From: Eutypella sp. D-1
Lineage: Eukaryota; Ascomycota; Sordariomycetes; Xylariales; Diatrypaceae
DNA length: 64,000 nucleotides
Assembly: GCA_023313575.1 (NCBI GenBank)
Contig: JAJTTP010000009.1
Span: 1,364,001-1,428,000 of the forward strand
Reading direction: 5' to 3'
Positions 60,382 through 64,000 of this stretch are shown one piece after another; position 1 is the stretch's first letter; the number at the start of each line of letters is the position of its first letter. A program made the position numbers and the translations under genes. Under the pieces are notes generated by a model. The model did no database searches. It was not told where the DNA came from and saw only the letters and a program-made list of their open reading frames with translations.

Positions 60382-63300
60382 TAATATTTTAAAAAATTAT
60401 GCCAAATATAAAAGCCGTTAGAATATTTATTATAAAAAAGGAATAATATCTAGTTTTAATAAAAGAACATTTTAATTAATAATTAAAAATGGATAAAAAC
60501 CGCGTAAAAAAAATAACCATCCGCTTTAAAAACGGACCTTTTATTAAATTATTTAACATAGTTTTTATTATTACGCCGTTTGGTTAAATCGACTTTTATA
60601 TAATAAAGATAAATACCCCGTTTTTAATATTAATTAAAGATATAAACTATTTTAATATATACTTTAATAACGTTATTAATTAATTAATTAGTAAAAACGG
60701 TATAATAATAAACGTTATTCGGAAATAAGGATATTTATGGTTTAAATTTAACGATATTACTTATTTTATAAAGATAAAATTATGTAAAATTTATATGCGT
60801 TTTAAATATTTATTTATTAATAAATTATATAATTTATTAAATAAAGTAAGGTATAATATCGATATTAACGTATTTAAAAAAATTAATAAGTTCTGCCATT
60901 ATTATTAAATTAAAGGTAAAGTTTTTTAAAGGTTTAGATTTAGTTTAAAAAACCTTAAAATTAACTTTAATTTTAAGGTAATCGTTAATATAATATACTT
61001 AGACGGGAAACCTGTTTTTTATATTATCGACGTAGTTATTAAATTTTAAGCAGCACGTTTTATAAGGAATATATTAATTAAAAAAATATAAAACGTATTA
61101 AAAAAATGCTAAATCGATATTTATTTAAAACTTTTAAATATTATTATTTATAATATTAATACGAATTTCGATAATATTAAGTTCCGTAATAAAACACGTT
61201 TAATTAATATTATTTATTACTAAATACCGGTAAAAGCATATTAATTTATCGGTAAAGTAAAAAAGTATTATGGTTTTATACGTAAAGTTTATAAAATTAT
61301 TATAAAAAAACTTCGAAAATATTAAATTAAAATTATTACGTTTATAAATAATAATAAAAATAATTAATAATATAATTAACCCCGACGGATTTATTTTTAC
61401 TTTTTTAATTTTTAAAGCTTATTTTTATATTAATATAAATTTACCCTTTATTTTTATATAAACTTAAAAAGTTTAAGTTATATAAAAAGTTATAATAAAA
61501 ATTAAAAAAATTAAGGTATAAAAATCGGTTTAAAATACGTTAAATATTAAAAACGGCTTAAATACGTAAAAAACCCTATTAAAGTCTTTTTTATTAAGCA
61601 GTAAAATGCTTATATATAAAGAAAAAGGTGGTTAAAAAAATTATTTAAAGTTATTACGGTTACCGATAAAAACGTAACGGTAAACTTAAAAGTAATAAAA
61701 AATATAATAACTTTCCGAAGCTTATATATTAAACCTTATACTTAATTAAAAAAAGCCTTTATTTAAAAAGAATTAAAAATTATTATTATTAAAAAGGTTA
61801 AAACGATATAAATAAATTTTTAATACGTTAATATTAAGGAGAAAAACGATAAAATATTTATTTTTAAATTAAAAGTAAATAATAAAATTATAACGCCCGG
61901 TAAATTATTTAAAACTTTTAATTTTAAAAAATTAAACGTTTTATTCAAGGAAAATATATTTCGACCCGAGATATATAATATTATTAAATATTAAGGTATA
62001 ATAATATTTAAGTTAAAAATAATCCGTAAAATAAAAAGTAAAAACATTTTATCGCCGTATAAAAAATTACGGTTAATCGTTTAAAGTTACGGAGATTTAA
62101 ATAAGATTTTTATTATAACTTATACGCTTATTATTTAATAAATTAATTAATATTTTATCTTAATGATAACTTTTATTTTATAGCTTAAAAAGATAAAAAT
62201 TATAATATAAAATATTATTATGGTTTATACCTAGTTTAAAACGTTAATATAACGGATTATTTTTATACGATTATTTATTAAATTAAAAACAAAATACCTC
62301 GAAAAAACGTTATTATATATCGTTAAACCGTTATATAAATTTACGAAGTTAAGCATTTATTAGTTTAAAACTTATTTATAGCATTATTAATAAAAGTTAT
62401 ATATAAATTTTTTAACGTTTAACTTTTATTTATTAATATCGGATTTAAAATTATTTAAAATTATAAGATTTTAAATAAATAATATTTTTAACGTTAATAT
62501 TACGGAGTTTATAACTTTAAAAAATAAAGCATTTATTAAAATAAGGATTAAAATACGCTTTTAAAAGATATTAAAAAACGGATTAACCGAAAACTTTAAC
62601 GGTTTATAAATTATTATCCGTAAATACGAGGTGTTTATTATATAAAAAAGATAAATTAAAAAGCTGGAACTTTTAAATTTAAAGGCATTTTTTTAAAAAT
62701 TAATAAAAAAATATATCGAATAATAAATATAAAAAGCTTATATCTTTTTTATTTATTAGCTAAAGGTTATATTTAATTATTTTACGGTAACGTAATATAT
62801 TAAACCCGGCCTTAAAAAAATTAAGGTATTAAATATTAAAATTTAATAATAAAAAAATAATAAAAACCGCGGGTTTATATATATTAAGCTAAACCTTAAG
62901 GAATTAAAACTATATATTTTTATCGATAGTTTATTTATTAATAATAAGGATATAAATTTATAAATTGGTTATATTATTGTTTTAAGTAATAAGGAATTAA
63001 AATATAATAATAAGCTTAATATTAAAGGTAATATTATTTATTAATTATTTACTAAATATAAACGTATTACTTATAATATTTTAACTAATAAGATATATAA
63101 TATAGTTTAAAGGTTTAATATAAGTTATGTTATTTATTATATATTAAATATTATTTTAACTTAATTAATATTTTTTTACGCCTTATTAATCTTATATATT
63201 AATTCCTTTTTTTTATATTAATGTTTAATATAAATAAATAATATTAATAAAAAAAGATTAATAATCGACTTAATAACGTTACGATAATTATACGAAAATA

Positions 63301-63440
63301 AAAAGATTAACGATATTTAATGGATTTATAATGCTTATAACTTTACCGATGCCATAATAAAGGTTACCTTTAATAAGGTTATAAAGATATTTATCGAAAA
63401 TAATCAAATTGTTTTAAAATTAAAGGGGTGGGTGAAATAG
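60382..63440 (+). pseudogene. RIP-mutated copia pol (integrase, reverse transcriptase, RNase H)
   Basis: A conceptual reading shows a GAG-pre-integrase region near 60800-60910 (RFKYLFINKLYNLL..., with KFCHYYQIKGK, where one of the zinc-binding positions is now Tyr). An integrase core with VIVNIIYLDGKPVFYIIDV lies near 60970-61060. The RT region lies at about 62290-62560, and an RNase H-like end with FIDSLFINNKDINL, WIYNAYNFTDAI and GWVK before a stop is at 63440. Numerous in-frame TAA/TAG codons arise from former CAA, CAG and TGG. No active product is possible. Confidence 0.75.
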
Positions 63441-63541
63441 GAATAATATTACTGATATTTATTATTTAACTATTTATTTATTTATTTACTTATTTACCTT
63501 TATAGCATTTTGTAATTAATAAGTTATAAAAAAAAAATAAA

Positions 63542-63743
63542 TATTAATTATTAATGGTTATTAGTATGGACCCACATATTAATAAAAAATACTTATGTAC
63601 CTATCTCCCGTTTATATAAGGATACGGGCTTTGCCTGTATCCCTTTTAAATAGATAAATAGACCTTAAACCAGAATATAACACCAATCCTACCACCTTTT
63701 ATTATTGTTATTGTTATTCCTTTTACGTACGTACCTACCAACA
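63542..63743 (+). repeat. Right LTR of the copia-type element
   Basis: Mirror situation to the left LTR: its first 60-90 bases are RIP-mutated (TATTAATTATTAATGG for TGTTGGTTGTTAGTGG), while the last 100 bases are intact and end in CCTACCAACA. Confidence 0.9.
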
Positions 63744-63748
63744 AGCTT
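63744..63748. repeat. Target site duplication, right copy (AGCTT)
   Basis: Same five bases as directly before the left LTR. Confidence 0.9.
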
Positions 63749-64000
63749 GGCCTATAAAAAAAACCAGAAGTGACGGTATTGAATAAGATAATTACACCAG
63801 TCGGACGACTCTCGCATGACCTAGACTCCTGCCGGATTATTAACCATTATTAAAGTTTACGCTCGAACGCGATAAGCATTTCAGGGCGCGTAGCAAGTCA
63901 ACTCAACGGAACATCCGCATGTGTATGTTATGTATGTATATGTATGAACATCGTAAACGTTAGGTATGTATTACAAGCATATGCGTTAGGTTAGGCCTAA
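63749..64000. other. Right edge of the window
   Basis: Composition returns to normal directly after the right LTR. No gene is seen. The last bases contain two TTAGG motifs, but not a telomeric TTAGGG array. Confidence 0.5.

Larger units (their letters stand above)
55143..63743 (+). mobile_element. RIP-degraded Ty1/copia LTR retrotransposon with a nested element
   Basis: Two 202-bp LTRs in direct orientation, bounded by TG...CA in the unmutated copies and flanked by the same AGCTT. Inside, the DNA is extremely AT-rich. In three sampled 60-base blocks (from 55621, 55801 and 56221) there is no CpA and no TpG at all while CpG, CpC and CpT remain, the hallmark of fungal RIP (CpA to TpA on both strands). 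All frames are full of TAA/TAG. A conceptual reading of the right half still follows the copia order: GAG-pre-integrase zinc region, integrase, reverse transcriptase and RNase H. Integrase before RT separates copia from gypsy. The element is dead in this copy. Total span 8.6 kb, of which about 3.9 kb is the inner insertion. Confidence 0.92.

Noticed and set aside
55143..63743. CRISPR-like or satellite origin of the AT-rich block
   Set aside because: The LTRs, target duplication and readable gag-pol order explain it; there are no regular short repeats with spacers.
63960..64000. TTAGG motifs at the very end, as a possible telomere
   Set aside because: Only two imperfect units (GTTAGGTTAGG) without a TTAGGG array; chance or a degenerate relic at best.

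Overview
The window looks like chromosomal DNA of a filamentous ascomycete (Pezizomycotina, most likely a Sordariomycete; this is inferred from gene content, not a species call). The evidence is short GT-AG introns of about 45-290 bp, fungal-type families (2EXR, Pth11/rhodopsin-like membrane protein, cytochrome P450 with a KYPGPKL linker) and an AT-saturated retroelement carrying the CpA-to-TpA signature of repeat-induced point mutation (RIP). No operons or ribosome binding sites are expected.

Layout. From 0.6 to 7.8 kb lie two minus-strand genes, a DsbA-family (FrnE-like) oxidoreductase and a four-finger C2H2 transcription factor. A gene-poor stretch follows from 7.8 to 24.5 kb, holding only one 2EXR-domain gene. 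From 24.5 to 35.3 kb is a denser cluster: a RING-H2 protein, a small predicted mitochondrial protein, a second RING protein, a thioredoxin, a short-chain dehydrogenase with a mitochondrial-like leader, an ExoIII/APE1-type AP endonuclease and a P450. From 38.4 to 52.6 kb are a seven-helix Pth11-like membrane protein, two unrecognised proteins in head-to-head orientation, fructose-1,6-bisphosphatase (key gluconeogenic enzyme) and a 660-residue membrane-anchored protein of unknown function.

From 53.1 to 54.8 kb lies the most unusual part: four tRNA-like RNA polymerase III units (one minus, three plus). Each has a foldable acceptor stem, A and B boxes, a 39-42 nt related insertion in the anticodon arm, an upstream TTATATATC box and a T-run terminator. 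They do not read as normal tRNAs, because the expected U33 is absent. Immediately beyond, from 55.14 to 63.74 kb, is a RIP-destroyed Ty1/copia element with 202-bp LTRs and a perfect 5-bp target duplication (AGCTT). It carries a second, RIP-mutated, truncated Ty3/gypsy-type element inside it. The window therefore ends in a heterochromatin-like compartment, while the gene-bearing part has ordinary base composition.

How the genes work together. Several genes concern redox or carbon metabolism (DsbA-like, thioredoxin, SDR, P450, FBPase) and protein turnover (two RING proteins), but the sequence gives no proof of a joint pathway. Splice sites were chosen by eye so that conserved motifs join in frame; RNA evidence was not available.
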